From: Congeria kusceri
Taxonomy: Eukaryota > Mollusca > Bivalvia > Myida > Dreissenidae
Length of the DNA stretch: 64,000 bases
Direction of reading: 5' to 3'
NCBI GenBank assembly: GCA_027627225.1
Contig: CM051025.1
Coordinates: forward strand, 57,847,681 to 57,911,680
In this document: one piece after another, positions 48,401-59,224 of the stretch
Position numbering within the stretch: position 1 is the stretch's first letter
How the letters are laid out: every line of letters begins with the position of its first letter
Made by a program: the position numbers and the translations under genes
Notes under the pieces: model-generated
Database searches by the model: none
What the model was told of the DNA's origin: nothing
What the model saw: the letters and a program-made list of their open reading frames with translations, nothing else

Positions 48401-50173
48401 AAAACTGTGTATTTTGTTTTTTTTCACATAAAACGGTGTATTTTGGTGTTGTTACGAGTATGTTTGTTATATTCTGTAAATATTATGGTGTTTTTGCAAT
48501 ATCCATAACACTTTCAGTAAATCTGATTGTGTCTATGATCGTTTTTATTATATGTAAAAAAAACTGTGTTCATGCATGCATGGACACAGTTCGATGTTTT
48601 TGTGAAAATTTTGTTAATGCATACAAGTTAACAGATTTGTAGTAAAATATATTTCACTGATGCAATTATATATGCAGGTTTATATTGCAGTAATAACTCT
48701 GCAAAATTTTAAATTGCAAATGTTTGACTGCATATTAAACATTGGTATAATAAAATAATTTATTCTATGTTTGATGTCTTATTCGAACTTCACATAATAG
48801 TGTGTTTAAGGGAACATAAAAACAATTCAATTGAACTGTGTCCATGTATTGAAGTCACATAGATCAGATTATTTTATTAAATTGAAATTTTTACAAGTAA
48901 TAATTTTATAGTAGATGGACTATATTTTCCTACACAATTATGCAAAAAAAAAAGAGTTTTTGACAGAAATGTCAAACCAGTTTTGCATTCACCACTCGAT
49001 AAGTGGTTCATCTCTTAAAATTTATGCATGGCGTTTTCAAAAATATTTAGCCGGTCTTTCTTAGGTCGGTGAAACGGGGCCATCATTACTATGCTGCTTT
49101 GTGCTTTGATGAAACGATCAATTAAATGCGTATTTGAGTGAAAATTTGATGCAGTTAATAGAATTAGTTTACAATTCAGGACTGTTGGGATCTATGTAAA
49201 ACTACAGCAGATACATGGATGACCTCAATACAACAAGTTTTCCTTCAACCCATTCAAGAAACAGCTGCTATGAGTGTAAGTGCTTCATACGTGTGCAACA
49301 TATCATTCATTGCAGAAATATGGACTCCTGAGGAAATCACTGGGCCTTCACTAAATGATTAATTATTAAGCACTGACTGAACATATTTAATATATATAAT
49401 TGTTTTAATATAATTGCAATATCTGACAACCTTGTAACATTTTGTACAACTATAAGAAGCTCTATATTGTATTTCCTTAATTCTAACAATATTGACATGC
49501 CGTGAAATGTGAGCTGTTCGAGATTGCTTGCAATATCAACATTAAATAAGAACAATAGAACCAACAGTTGCGCTACAGTTCAGTATTTCCGGATCATTAA
49601 CTATTAGTCCAGCTTAAGTTGTCATGTTGTCGTTTAGAAGTTACAAGGTGTCAAACAAGGACCCCGACTTAGCTCAAAGGACCTCCGTGTTATCAGAGAT
49701 GCACGCAGACAGGTTGGGTCCGCTGTTGGAATGCTTGTTAAACAGGTATATTCTTTAAATTCCTTAGCACGAGTAACACGATGGTTACAATTGATTATTC
49801 TTAAGATAACCAGTTCATGCATCAGATAACGGTGTACAACAAGATACATTGTATTTACCTTTCATCATTTCAGCATTTTATGCTCACGTTAAAAAAGGAA
49901 CATCAGAAGCTTAATGAAGTTTGTAAACCGTACCTGGAGGGATGTGTTGACGTTTGTTGGCTGATGGTGTTAGCGGAACCTCCTCTCCATATAGATTTCT
50001 CTGTTAAAAAGGGCGAAAAGTTTGACCCCAATCGATATTCGGCGCACTCTAAATCCGGTGAAACGGTCGAGTTTCTTGTGTGGCCACCACTGTACAACGC
50101 CGCAGACGGAGGCGGTCTGCTTTCCAAGGGAACCGTTTCCACTGAGAGGAAAGTAGGAAAGGTTAAAAAATAA
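45181..50173 (+). CDS. MIEAP (mitochondria-eating protein)-like gene B, coiled-coil and C-terminal exons
   Basis: Five exons in phase: 45181-45465, 45898-46099, 49180-49275, 49638-49745 and 49874-50173 (stop TAA). The first is a coiled coil; the other four are the MIEAP C-terminal domain and match gene A exon by exon (202, 96, 108 and about 300 bp). Conserved cores include SKLAGHKLTDQNPDIADLSD, CVDVCWLMVLAEPPLHIDF and VEFLVWPPLYN. The family acts in mitochondrial quality control in vertebrates. An in-frame TAG at 45443-45445 interrupts the coiled-coil exon where the flanking reading would give Gln, so this allele may give a truncated product or be a recent pseudogene. A product starting downstream is also possible. 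The 5' part is not identified with certainty; the exons at 35263-35618 are candidates. Confidence 0.68.
46100..49179. other. Large gene B intron, nothing recognised
   Basis: 3.08 kb of AT-rich intron sequence. The 131-codon minus-strand frame at 46672-47067 has no recognisable domain and is probably chance. Confidence 0.5.
49874..50173 (+). CDS. Gene B terminal exon, MIEAP domain end
   Basis: Follows a CATCATTTCAG acceptor. It encodes about 99 residues with LKKEHQKLNEVCKPYLEGC, EPPLHIDFSVKKG, VEFLVWPPLYN and LSKGTVSTERK, then stops with TAA. Most differences from gene A are conservative, and there is no gap in the core. Confidence 0.75.
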   Translation, partial: HFMLTLKKEHQKLNEVCKPYLEGCVDVCWLMVLAEPPLHIDFSVKKGEKFDPNRYSAHSKSGETVEFLVWPPLYNAADGGGLLSKGTVSTERKVGKVKK

Positions 50174-51980
50174 GAATTGGCATAATCTTGTCATTCATAT
50201 AAATGTGTTTGTTACAAGAAACATGATCCCATTTATTCATTTGTTCATTGAATAGTGTTATGTATTTAAAGTTGAATTTAACATTGTAAAATAGCCTTAG
50301 CTTTACCTTTGTTAAAATGTGTTTATGTATTTGAATACCAAGCCATCGTGCATCATACTTCTCGATTATTCTGTATTGTTAGAATTGATAAAGGAGATGT
50401 TTAAACCAACACGCAATACATGTTTTAATTTCATTTATACTGCGCATAAGAAGAAAAAAGTGTATTCATTTACAGTCCAGTTTTAATGAAATGTTGTTTA
50501 TTTTAAGTATCTAAGACTTCAAATCTGTGTTTTGGTGGCTGTCTGGGTGAGGTTTGATTGACAATATGAGTGTTTTGTATATATGTGACACTATAATGTA
50601 TATGATTTGTTTCAATATAAACTAGAGTTTGAATCGTGTATAATGGTTTTGTTGATGTTAAAGAATTTAATTTTGTTGACAGTTTTGAATTTCTGAACTA
50701 CAACATATTTCACAGTCTGTATGTTTAATAATTGTGATTGTATGCCATATTCTTTGAAATCATATTATGGTTATGCAAATTTTTCGGTTTCTTATCAACA
50801 AACAGTAACGGCAGATTTGAATTGTAATCATAAACACGTCAGTAAAACTGAGATTACCATGGCTTTTTTTCCTGTGCCGGCTTCCTTCTAGATCTCGGTG
50901 CAGAAATTAACTCTAGTCTTGACGGAATTAACATAAAGTTTTAGGCTTGTATTGTTACTTTGTTTTGAAATGGCCACGACACACTGAACTATCTATACAA
51001 GTATTGAAAAACTTAATTTCATTTTGTTTTCTTCCACAGGCCATAGGCCTTACTGTAATGAATCCAAAATGAATTTAGAGAACATTGAATAGAAATAGTG
51101 ATTTGAAGAAACTGTTACTCATCTATTAGGTATTTTACATGTTTTCTTTGCAGACCAAAAGTCGTAAGCTACTCCCCTTGCTTAGAATATGGTAAAATGA
51201 ACTACTGCATTAGTATAAATAATACACCATATAACGATTATATATTTGATCACATACTGTATCGTCTTTCAATTCACTGACAAAAATAAAAGACAAATAC
51301 AAAAAAAATTCATATTGCTTAAAAATTAACCATTCCGTTGTGTATCTAAATGGTCAATCAAGAAAGTTACGAACATCATTCTTTTTCTTCAGAACTGAAA
51401 GGACTGATATTGATAAATATGCAACCTTTACACGTAGCAACTGATGCAAATAGTCAATAAACTTTTATGCCCTGGTATTTGTTTTCTTGTTATCGTTATA
51501 TTAATATATAAGTAACACCCTACAGATAAAAAAGTTTAGGTAATACATTTCGAAACAATTGACTTTACGTAATTTTTCATAAACTGTTTATATTTACATA
51601 CATCATAAGTTTAAAAACTATCAACATCTCTTAAAATGATGACAGTCAAATGTTTAAGGAATTTTAATGCAATAGTTTGCGATGAGTCGGCCACCGTTGA
51701 AGGCTTTTAAAACAAACATAGACAACCATTTATATAATAAACGATGAGTTGTGGGTGTTCAGTTAAAACCAAGTATTGGTCGGCTTTCTACCAATTACGT
51801 GCTTAAACTGTGCAACCACAGGAACCTAGTTTAAATACTTGAAAATGTCTTCATCGCCATGAAAATATACGTTTTGAGAATAATGCTGTACTGTGTAAAA
51901 GATGCTACTGTTATGTAACGGTATCTGCAAATGTTTTTCCAGAGTACAAAGATATGCAAGTATACAATTAATATATCTGC
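50174..51980. other. 3' flank of gene B and intergenic DNA
   Basis: AT-rich with no recognised gene or repeat. Confidence 0.4.
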
Positions 51981-52232
51981 GGGCCTGTATTCATAAAGTT
52001 CTTTAGGGAATACTTAAGTAAATTCTTTAAATGTTATATATTAACTTATTACCTAAGTCGATGACTGTTTTATGTATATCTATTATCATTCAGATGGTTT
52101 GAACCAGTAAATGTTGCTAAGATGATTTATAGTGTCCCCTGTTGAAAACAGAAAACACTGGATTTCACGTGAAAAATTTGTTCTGAGAATAACTAAAGAA
52201 TACCCCTTGGACCTTTGTGAATACCAGCCCTG
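51981..52232. repeat. Small foldback element
   Basis: The ends GGGCCTGTATTCATAAAG (51981-51998) and the complement of CTTTGTGAATACCAGCCC (52213-52230) are imperfect inverted repeats about 250 bp apart, and inner sequence near both ends also looks related (ttctttagg against ctaaagaa). A miniature inverted-repeat element is likely. Confidence 0.5.
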
Positions 52233-53329
52233 TACGTCATGCCGTTGCTAAACATAGTAAAGACAAATTAAAGGACAAACCCTCCAAACACAATCGTTTT
52301 TGTTTTGATTGCTTATAAAATAAAATCGCAGTATTGCAATTAATAATATTGGTGAAATTTAAAGTATATATTGTATGTCAATCACAAAAGTCTTTTGCTT
52401 TTGACCGATTAAATAATTATACAGTTGTACATAAATTATTAACGTCCAAGATCTTTATTGCTCTGTGTTCATATTTCTTGTATAGTAATTAAACGTTTTA
52501 CCACAGCCAATTTCATAATTGTAATGTACAGCCTTTGTCATTATTTAGCAATTTTCTATGTGAGTATAACTGCTTTAACTGTTTCATTTAAACAAATATT
52601 TATACTCATGGCAAAGTCTATGGAGATACTATAGGGGAAATCAAAGTATCGATTATGGGTACTAGATACGTTCAAAAGACATATTTATCCGCTTGGTAAG
52701 TGTAATTATGATTGGTTAAGTAAACAATGCATCGTCCAACAAAAACATCGTGTTACCAAATGTTTATATTTTGTAACGTGTATGCTGTAGATTCATTTAA
52801 ATTTTCCCGTTTAAAAAGATATTAAACTGTATTACTTTATTTCCTGATAACTATAAATGCGCATGAGGACGAATTCCCGAGTGACTTGGACTCGTACAGA
52901 CACAGCATCTGAGTGTGACTCATCTTTTATGAATTAATGTTTTGAAATATATTTGTCTCGTGCATTCCAAATTACATCAAAATGTTTAATAATGCATACC
53001 ATTTATAAAATTAGAAAGTATCAAAGGTACGAGTATTGATACAAAAAATATAAATATATTGACATTAGTGAAGCTACTTATCAACCTTCGATCTAGACGA
53101 CTTTCAATGATACAAGAATAACACCCTTCCTTATATAGTCAATAAAAATGCAGATGAGGCCAGTTTTAAACAATAACGATACAGGTCAGCCAGACGAATA
53201 CAAAAATAGACGATCGAAGCGCGTTTATAAACAGAAACTCACGAGTTCCCCCTGGTCTACTTTCATTAAATGGTTTATCCCCAACCCTTTGTCAACTAAA
53301 TTTAAACTAACTATACCATCGCACCAATG
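52233..53329. other. Intergenic DNA, no supported gene
   Basis: AT-rich. The 60-codon frame at 53148-53330 looks somewhat protein-like, but it has no domain and is interrupted by the SINE target site. Confidence 0.35.
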
Positions 53330-53342
53330 ATTCAACCATGTT

Positions 53343-53696
53343 TAAGACTGTTCGGCTAGCGCAGTACTTGGTACACTCGCTTCTCACCTACGCGTCCTGG
53401 GTTTACTTCCCACTCCCGGCGCATGTGAGTTTGGTTGGTGGTCACCCAACCGGGCAGGTGGGGTTTCCTCCGGGTACTCCGGTTTCCCACCACAGCACAA
53501 GAACACACCAAAATTAAAATATATTTCAGTAAAAAATAAATTGCTGGAACTTGAAGCTATGATACAAAATTCGTCCCAACATTCGTGAGTCTCCAGTAAG
53601 TTAATTAGGTAGGCGTGCTGGGACACACTCCAGGTCCTCACATTATGCAGCTCAGGCGCGGAAGGACCTTATAAACTTCGAAATACACACACACAC
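53343..53696 (+). mobile_element. tRNA-derived SINE with target-site duplication
   Basis: A 354-bp insertion flanked by a perfect 13-bp direct repeat ATTCAACCATGTT (53330-53342 and 53697-53709). The head resembles a tRNA: an A-box-like GGCTAGCGCAGTACTTGG near 53354 and a B-box-like GGGTTTACTTCC near 53399, the internal RNA polymerase III promoter. The body has 'tggttggtggtcacccaacc' and 'ctccgggtactccggtttcc', a conserved SINE central block. The 3' tail ends in a short AC repeat. The intact duplication marks a fairly recent insertion. Confidence 0.85.
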
Positions 53697-53842
53697 ATTC
53701 AACCATGTTACAAAGTAGCAATAAAGAATGAATAATTATGACCATATATAGCTTAAAACACTTTTACCGTACTTTCAGTACATGGATTGTCCACTTATTC
53801 AACCTAATTACGATTGACAATACAATCTTATGTTATTGTTTG

Positions 53843-55753
53843 TTAGCTCACCTGAGCTCATAGTGAACTTTTGTGATAAACTTTCGTCCGTCGTGCGTCG
53901 TCCGTCGTGCGTCAACATTTTCATTCAAACAACATCTCCTAAACCGCTGGGCAGATTTTCATAATTATTCAAATCGTTTCGGTCCGCTGCATATGCAGGT
54001 CACAAGAGCTAAAAATAGGTTTTAAATTTGAGAAATCTTCTCTGAAACTGCATGGCTGAGAGCTTTCATATTTAGTATGTGGCATCTTCTAGTGGTTCTC
54101 TACAAAGATTGTTCAAATGATGTCCCTGGGGTCAAAACTGGCCACACCCCGGGGGTCACATGGTTTATATAGACTTAGATAGCAAAATGACTTTAAAAAT
54201 CTCCTCTAAAACCGCAACGCCCAGAGGTTTCATATTTGGTATGTAACATTGCATAGTGGTCCTCTACAAAGATTGTTCAAATTATGTCCCTGGGATCAAA
54301 ACTGGCCACGCCCCGGGGGTCACATGGTTTATATAGACTTAAATAGCTAAATGACTTTGACAATCGTCTTCTCTGAAACAGCAAGACCCAGAGGTTTGGT
54401 ATTTGGTTGGTAATATTGTATACGGGTCCTCTACAAAGATTGCTCAAATGATGCCCATGGGGTCAAAACTGACCATGCCCCGGGGGTCACATTGTTTGTA
54501 TAGACTTAAATAGCCAAATTACTTCAAAAAGCTTCTCCTCTTAAACTGCAAGGCCCAGTGGTTTCATATTTGATATGCGGCATCCTCAAGTGGTCCTCTA
54601 CCAGGTTTTATATTTGGTATGTAACATTGCATAGAGGTCCTCTACAAAGACTGTTCAAATGATGCCCCTGGGGTCAAAACTGGCCACGCCCCGGGGGTCA
54701 TATGGTTTATAAGACTTTATAGCTAAATGATTTTGAAAATCTTCTCTGAAAACGCAAGGCCAAGAGGTTTGGTATTTGGTTGGTAACATTGTATAGGGAT
54801 CCTTTACAAAGATTGTTCAAATGATGCCCCTGGGGTCAAAACTGGCCATGCCCCGGGGTCACATTGTTTTTATAGTCTTACATAGCAAACTAACTTCAAA
54901 AAATCTTCTCCTCTGAAACCGCAAGGCCCAGTGGGGTTTCATACTTCGTATGTGGCATCCTCTAGTGGTCCTCTACAATGACTGTTTAAATGATGCCCCT
55001 GGGTCACAACTGGCAATGCCCCGGGGGTCACATTGTTTATTTAGACTTGAATAGCAAGGTGACTTTGAAAATATTCTCCTCTGAAACCACAAGGCTAGAG
55101 GTTTCATATTTGGTATGTAACATTGCATAGTGGTCATCTACAAAGATTGTTCAAATGATGCCCCTGGGATCAAGACTGGCAACGCCCCGGGGGTCACATG
55201 GTTTATACAGACTTAAATGACAAAATGGTGTAAGCAAGTTTCTCTGAAACCTTAAGGCTCAGAGGTTTTGTAATTGGTATCTAATATCTTATACTGGCCC
55301 TCAACAAAGATTGTTCAAGTTATGCCACTGGGGTCAATCCTAGCCACGCCCCGGGGGTCACATGGTTTGTATAGACTTATATGGCAAGTGGACTTTACAA
55401 CTCTTCTCTGAAACTGCAAAGCCCAGAGGTTTCATATTTTGTATGAAACATTGTATAGTGGTCCTCTACAAATATTGTCCAAATGATGCCCCTGGAGTAA
55501 AGCGAAGCTCCACCCCGGAGTCACATGGTTTCTATAGACTCATATGGAAAGTAGGCTTTGAGAATCTCCTCCTTTGTGAAAATTGTATAGTAGTCGTCTT
55601 CAAATATTGTTCAAATTATGCCCCCGGAGTAGAATGTGGCCACTCCCTGTGAGTCACATGTTTGATATAGACTATACAAATATTCTCCTGAAGCTGCAAG
55701 ACCTAGATCTATATACTCAGGTAAGTGGTTTAGTGTCATTTGGCCCTCTTGTT
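53843..55753. repeat. Pearl-like element, largest copy in the window
   Basis: The left end reads 'gttagctcacctgagctcat', followed by CGTCCGTCGTGCGTCGTCCG. The right end is 'gtgtcatttggccctcttgt'. About nine units with 'tctgaaaccgcaaggcccag', 'ggtcctctacaaagattgtt' and 'cacgccccgggggtcacatg'. The ctacaaa landmark spacing is mostly 162-169, with one partial unit (44 bp) near 54600 and one short unit (132 bp) at the right. Confidence 0.88.
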
Positions 55754-55844
55754 ATAAGCCATTATTGTTTTATGTTTGTTGCACTTTTGTGTATATGACT
55801 TTTTTATTAACTCTTAAAGGAGAACTCAGATGAGTATTCACTAA

Positions 55845-55960
55845 TGTGAAGAACAACATAACACGTGTTACCACTACGAAGTTTAATAATACAGTGCGGC
55901 ATCTGAACAGGGTACTAGGTTAACATTGGTGGCAGCTATAGTCTGTTTCATTATACAACA
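55845..55960 (-). mobile_element. Possible short LTR next to a polypurine tract
   Basis: On the minus strand a polypurine run AGAAGAGAAGGGAGG (55975-55961) is followed at once by TGTTGTATAATG, and 116 bp later by TTCACA. TG...CA limits and the adjacent polypurine tract are what the 3' LTR of a Ty3/gypsy element would show. No second LTR is in the window to confirm the ends. Confidence 0.45.
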
Positions 55961-56169
55961 CCTCCCTTCTCTTCTAAAAGACAAAAGGGTATCATGTTGG
56001 TACAATGCGTTACATAATTGCGCAATGTAAATATAGTATGATAATATCAAAATATTAAAATAACAACAATGAAAATTAATCAGAGTTTTCAACACAATAT
56101 TAATTATTAATAATTGTCAAGTAATAATTCGATAAGGGATTTGGATGCCTTCCACTTGCTAGATGGTCA

Positions 56170-57175
56170 TTGTGTCTATTTTGTCCATTCACTTCCTACG
56201 TATTGACGGTTGTCAATCACTAATCGTACTGCCCGTGTCTTATAGCCTGAAGCTGGGTTCATGTTCGGGTCATTCCGGCGATTTGGGATTGACTGTGATT
56301 CCGCTTGGGGGTTACCTGGGGGAACGGGTCGTTTATCAGACTGCAGAACTAAAGCATCGAATGGCTCAATATCGCTAGTATTTTCGCGCGTTTTGTGCAA
56401 CACTGACCTGTTCTGCGATAAGTGCTACCATCGGCCGTTTGTACTATGTAGGAACGGTCACTGTGAATTTTCATGACTCTCCCTACTTTCAAGATTTTTC
56501 CGAACATGAGACGCCATATACTGACAATTCGAAATTCGAAATTGGACTTTTGTCGTGCTTTTGACTCGTGCATTCGTGTACGTACCAGTCTTTCATTGAT
56601 CAGTGCTGGTTACAGTGCTTTGTTTGTGATTGGTACAACTGATTAGGTTCGGCAACCAGGAACTAATTGACTAGATGTGTAATCGCACTGCAACGGTTTG
56701 TTGCGATGTTCAAGTAGTGCTAAGTACACATTGGTTTTCGTGTCTAATGCTTTTTTGCATCAGCTTTTTAGATGTCCCTACTGCCTTTTCGGCCAAACCA
56801 TTGCTTTGTGGGTGACCTGGTGAGGAAGTTCTGTGTTCAAATCCCCAACAATCGACGAATTTTTTTTATTCGGCGCACGAAAACTGAGGGCAATTGTCCG
56901 ATATTAGAATATCGGGAATTTACATTCTTGGCATGTGTTTTAGCAATTTCGTTATCACTGTTTGTGATAGTGTGTTTGGTAAATGGTCAATTTCAAAGAA
57001 CCTATTATAGTAGTCTACCGTTAATAGGGATTCTTGTCCGTTAAAGTGGAACAGATCAGTAGCGATTTGCTGAAAGGGTCTGTCCGCGAATGGGGTCGTT
57101 ATCAGCGGTTCTGGGGCATTCGCATCTCTGTAAGTAAGGCAAGTCGGACACAACTTAAACTCACTTAAACTCATG
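56170..57175 (-). pseudogene. Ty3/gypsy retrotransposon integrase remnant
   Basis: Minus-strand segments in shifting frames carry the order of a retrotransposon integrase C-terminal half: CPTCL (zinc-finger end), DLFHFNG with the first catalytic Asp, LISDNCPQF with the second Asp, then SSPGHPQSNGLAEK with the catalytic Glu. Next come ALLEHRNKPL and a tail with SYIVQTADGSTYRR typical of the region after the core. A stop after the DNCPQF block and later frameshifts break it. It is cut at 57175 where a pearl-like right end begins. It is described only as a decayed element. Confidence 0.8.
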
Positions 57176-57211
57176 TGAGCAACCTAGGGCCATCGTGGCC
57201 CTCCTGTTTTA
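57176..57211. repeat. Right-end stub of a pearl-like element
   Basis: 'gagcaacctagggccatcgt' followed by 'ggccctcctgttt' is the right-end signature of the element at 18450-19742. Only the last 36 bp or so remain, abutting the retrotransposon remnant. Confidence 0.6.
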
Positions 57212-57238
57212 ATTATTATGATGATTATGATGATTCAA

Positions 57239-57390
57239 AAAATGCCTAGAGGGAAAACTTGTGCGACTTGGTTCAAAAGAACGTGCACATGTCCGCATCC
57301 GGTGATACGGTCGAGTTTCTGATGCGGCCACCACTCTACAAAAGGGAATGGCATGCTTTCCAAGAAACGTTTCTAATCTCATAGAAACTA
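57239..57390 (+). pseudogene. Chimeric relic of two MIEAP-like exons
   Basis: 57239-57282 resembles the start of the gene A exon at 3317 ('cttgtgcgacttggttcaaaagaac'-like, up to 20 bases clear). From 57291 it resembles the middle of the terminal exon (GCATCCGGTGATACGGTCG, then the FLMRPPLYK reading, then CATGCTTTCCAAG). The intron and the front of the last exon are missing. No frame is open across it. It is an internally deleted remnant of a further paralogue. Confidence 0.7.
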
Positions 57391-58610
57391 TACGACTATT
57401 GTTCTTGTCGTTGTTTCCATAGAAGTGTGTTTAAAGACCATATTATAATAAAGACTGCGCCAACGAACTATATCAATGTTATCTTTGGACAATTGAAAAT
57501 TATTGCAAAATGACAATTATTATTTTAACTATATTTTCTAATTATTATACGTGTATTTGCAAATTGGTACATCTAAAAGTGTTTATTTCATTTTGTTTAC
57601 AGCGATGTTCTATACTATGACTACATGTACAATATTTATGACAGATTTCGGCTACCGTACAAAGGTTTATCTTTTAGGGTTGGATCATTTATCGTGTAAA
57701 CCACTGACCTACTTTGTGTTTATCGACTAGCGTGCGTTTAGCCCAAATATAGATCTAAGTGCTTCCTGTTTTGAGGGTGTTAAAACTGTTTCTTTTGTCT
57801 TAGAGTTTTAAGTGGAATCAATTGATTTTTACTGTTGAACACATCGATTAAAATAAAATATAGTCCAGAAAGGAAGAACTGGTAAGTTTATTAATATCGT
57901 GAAAAGGACATGTAAATCTTGTCTCTACTTTCGATTTCAATATTATATTGCTAACAACATATTCTTTATTTCCTTTACAATTTATTGCTGCCTATATTAA
58001 CCAGTCATAAGGCACTGTTAATTTAAAAGAGATCAAATAATCCATCAACTTGTTATTTTCCGAAATTCCATGTAAACATGTAGTAAATTATACTTTCGAT
58101 ATTGAAGTAGACAATGCAATTCAAAATTAATTCAGTTTGTTCACTCTAGTTATTAAATAAAAATTGTATCCTTTTTATGTTCTACATTTCCATTTATTAT
58201 AATTACTATTTAGTTGCATTCATATGTGTAATTATACGTGCATGGCATACGTATATTGTATTCTTGTCGATAACAGGAAGTATAGCCTAAAGGAATTATG
58301 CTATAAGTTTAACATGCATTGTTATGTACAGTATATAAATATAATACTTATTTTATAATGGGTTGAAGGTCATAAACGCTGTAAATCTTTAACTAGATTT
58401 TGTATTTCAAAGACTCTTTACATTATATGATAATTTACATTTTTAATGCTTTTTGACTTCCTACTTTCGATTTCGAGTGCTTATGTACACGTATGTATTC
58501 TTAAATCGTCTGCCCGTGGCCGTGTAGAACTTGTTTTGTTGTTGTTGTTGTTGTTGTTTCTGTGCTGTTTCCTTTATTCTGATAAGTCATAGTTAAGTAT
58601 TTTGCAGAGA
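57391..58610. other. Intergenic DNA upstream of gene C
   Basis: AT-rich with no supported gene. A short GTT repeat lies at 58536-58556. Confidence 0.4.
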
Positions 58611-58896
58611 GCCATCCATTCATCTTCCTTCCATCTATCTATATATCCATCCATCCATCCATCCACCCACCCACCCACGCTCGCACGCACGCACGCACAC
58701 ACACACACACATACATACATACATACATACATACGTACATCCATCTCTCCATCCATTCATCCATCTATACATCCATCTATCCATTCCTATATCTATCAAT
58801 CCATCAGTACATCCATGCATCCATCTATCAATCCATTCGTCCGTCCATGCATTCATCCATCCATCTGTCCATTCATCCATCCGTCCGTCCGTCCGT
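58611..58896. repeat. Compound TCCA/CCCA/CGCA/AC/ATAC microsatellite
   Basis: ATCC tetranucleotides grade into CCCA, then CGCA, AC, ATAC, and again ATCC and GTCC repeats. Long open frames on both strands (58602-58928) result from the four-base repeat and are not genes. Confidence 0.95.
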
Positions 58897-59143
58897 ATGT
58901 TGTAGTGTTGTAGGTTTCTTGAATACAATTGTTTATAGTCAAATGACTTAGAAACAACACAAGTGTGAAGTTATATATTTATTCAAGCATTCTAATGAAA
59001 GCTAAGCAGTGCTCTACAACTACTAACAAATACTAACAGAGACTGAATGTGCGGGCTGTCTGCATCTCTTATATGTATTAGCGTTTGGGCATGTTAATTA
59101 AATATAGTCTGTTTCATGAAATAGGAAACTGGATACTGGAACA

Positions 59144-59217
59144 CCATCCATCCATCCATTCTTACATTCACCCATCCATTCATTCAATCATCCATTCATT
59201 TATTCATTCATTTATTT
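59144..59217. repeat. CCAT/TTCA microsatellite beside the gene C start exon
   Basis: CCATCCATCC grades into CATT/TTCA repeats and ends 7 bp before the acceptor of the first coding exon of gene C, so repeat-length change would alter the branch-point and pyrimidine region of that splice site. Confidence 0.9.
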
Positions 59218-59224
59218 TCTTCAG

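Noticed and set aside
53343..53420. Possible free-standing tRNA gene
   Set aside because: A-box and B-box-like sequences are present, but the cloverleaf is not complete and the sequence is the head of a SINE with a target-site duplication.
53384..53641. 85-codon minus-strand open frame
   Set aside because: It lies wholly within the SINE and reads its central block backwards.
58602..58928. Long open frames on both strands rich in His/Pro/Ser/Ile or Trp/Met/Asp/Gly
   Set aside because: They are translations of a tetranucleotide microsatellite, which stays open in several frames by composition.
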